From contig DDYL01000125.1 in NCBI GenBank assembly GCA_002347925.1, forward strand, positions 10,060-16,791: DNA of 6,732 bases, in the 5' to 3' direction. The translations under genes were made by a program, and so were the position numbers. Source of the DNA: Chloroflexi bacterium UBA2235 (GTDB lineage Bacteria > Chloroflexota > UBA11872 > UBA12225). This document shows, piece after piece, positions 5,820 through 6,732 of the stretch (its first letter is position 1; each line of letters begins with the position of its first letter). The notes beneath the pieces are model-generated. The model ran no database searches, was not told the DNA's origin, and saw only the letters and a program-made list of their open reading frames with translations.

Positions 5820-6731
5820 TTACGGTTTCCGCGCGGTCACCCATAACCACCGTCTGGGGACGGCCACCTTGCCGTCGACCGTCACTGCACCATCAACCTT
5901 CCGGGAGAAGTCAGGGTCCCGGAACACCTCCCGCGTCGCCTGCTTCATCGCTTCACACGCGACATCAGCGGGGAACTTGTGATGCAACGCACCTTGGGAA
6001 TAGTCCGAATAATCGGCAATCGCTTCCCAAAGTTCCTGATCCATCGGCACAACCATCTCGTGCGCACGGACGTCATCGAAACCCACCTCGCGCGCGAGCG
6101 AGGCATACGTGGAAGCATCAATCTGCCGGATAGCCTCGGGTTTGACGGAGACTTCGTTCACCGCTTGGGATGTCTCGGAGCTCGTGAGGTTTCTGGCAAT
6201 CCGGACCGCACGCCTGACGGTTTCCAGATAGAACCGTTCGGTGCCCTGGACAACCGAGCCGTCGTAGAACGCGCTATTGAAGAAGAGCCCCGCACCATGG
6301 CGGATGACCCGGAACGCCTCCTTGAACAGGGCCGGTTTCTCGTCAGCCCCGAAATTGTGGATGCCGTTCCCGATCACGACATAACTGCCGAGGTCGTCTG
6401 GCAGCGGGAGTGACTGCCCGAGGCTTTGCAACAGCGCGATTGGATAGCGGGCGAGGTGTTCGCGTGCTATCTCGAGCGCATTCAGGTCGCGATCGATCAT
6501 GACGGTACCCAGCACGCTCGCGCCAATCCGGCTTGCAACCTCCTGGCACAGGTCACTCATCAGCCCTACCCCGCACGCAATGTCGATCCCCACCCACGGG
6601 GTCGGCAGGCGCACGTCCCGCAGGAAATCCTCGAGTTGCGCGCGATTGGCGGATCGGTAACTGGGCAGGCTAGAGAACCACTCGAAACTGAACCGACGCG
6701 TCCCGGCAGACACAACGTGCTGGTCATCCAT
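5820..6731 (-). CDS. Class I SAM-dependent methyltransferase (start at window edge)
   Basis: The 303-residue product has a Rossmann-fold methyltransferase core. Motif I is VGIDIACGVGL (47-57), the glycine-rich SAM loop. Strand 2 ends in VMIDRD with acidic Asp80 for the ribose hydroxyls, motif III is SLGQSLPLPDD (103-113), and motif IV is YVVIGNGIHNFG (117-128), followed by FKEAFRVIRHGAGLFFNSAF, the usual helix and strand after it. The C-terminal half (about 160-303) is probably a substrate-binding cap I do not recognise; it has several acidic and aromatic residues. Substrate is unknown: small molecules such as polyketides, quinones or sterols are typical for this class. ATG 6731 is one base from the edge, so the true start may be upstream and its ribosome-binding site cannot be seen. 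A 72-bp gap separates it from the MaoC-like gene. Confidence 0.82.
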   Translation of the reverse strand: MDDQHVVSAGTRRFSFEWFSSLPSYRSANRAQLEDFLRDVRLPTPWVGIDIACGVGLMSDLCQEVASRIGASVLGTVMIDRDLNALEIAREHLARYPIALLQSLGQSLPLPDDLGSYVVIGNGIHNFGADEKPALFKEAFRVIRHGAGLFFNSAFYDGSVVQGTERFYLETVRRAVRIARNLTSSETSQAVNEVSVKPEAIRQIDASTYASLAREVGFDDVRAHEMVVPMDQELWEAIADYSDYSQGALHHKFPADVACEAMKQATREVFRDPDFSRKVDGAVTVDGKVAVPRRWLWVTARKP

Positions 6732-6732
6732 C

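Overview
The window is high-GC bacterial DNA, packed with genes and with short gaps between them. One gene (a YceI-type lipoprotein) lies on the plus strand at the left end. The other eight genes all lie on the minus strand and read leftwards from the right edge. The lipoprotein has a long Pro/Thr/Ala-rich spacer between its lipidated cysteine and its folded domain. That style, with the GC-rich codons, suggests Chloroflexota (for example a Thermomicrobia-like lineage). This is an inference from protein style only; no marker gene is present.

Layout, in coordinate order: a YceI-domain lipoprotein (140-1105, +); a thioredoxin/NHL-propeller protein of the NHLRC2 type (1121-2737, -), convergent with it across a 15-bp gap; a LysE/RhtB-family exporter (2765-3421, -); a YpeA-like GNAT acetyltransferase (3511-3960, -); a small VOC-fold protein (3980-4342, -); two tandem DUF5069 paralogues (4379-4726 and 4844-5245, -); a MaoC-type hot-dog hydratase (5298-5747, -); and a SAM-dependent methyltransferase running to the right edge (5820-6731, -). 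Gaps between the minus-strand genes are 19-117 bp, so some are probably co-transcribed. Their predicted functions are diverse and do not form one recognisable pathway.

The most notable content is the NHLRC2-like gene. Its reading frame is interrupted by one in-frame TGA, and that TGA falls exactly where the family has the first cysteine of the thioredoxin CxxC (CCINC becomes C-TGA-INC). Upstream of the TGA, 44 codons of clear thioredoxin-domain sequence run back to an ATG just after the exporter gene. Downstream, the RNA can fold into a 7-bp stem with an AGUU loop, placed as in bacterial SECIS elements. The gene is best read as a 538-residue selenoprotein with a UxxC redox motif. A standard ORF caller would start it at GTG 2587 and lose the active site. 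Secondary points are the DUF5069 duplication, a long imperfect hairpin between the two copies, and a VOC protein that appears to lack the family's metal ligands.
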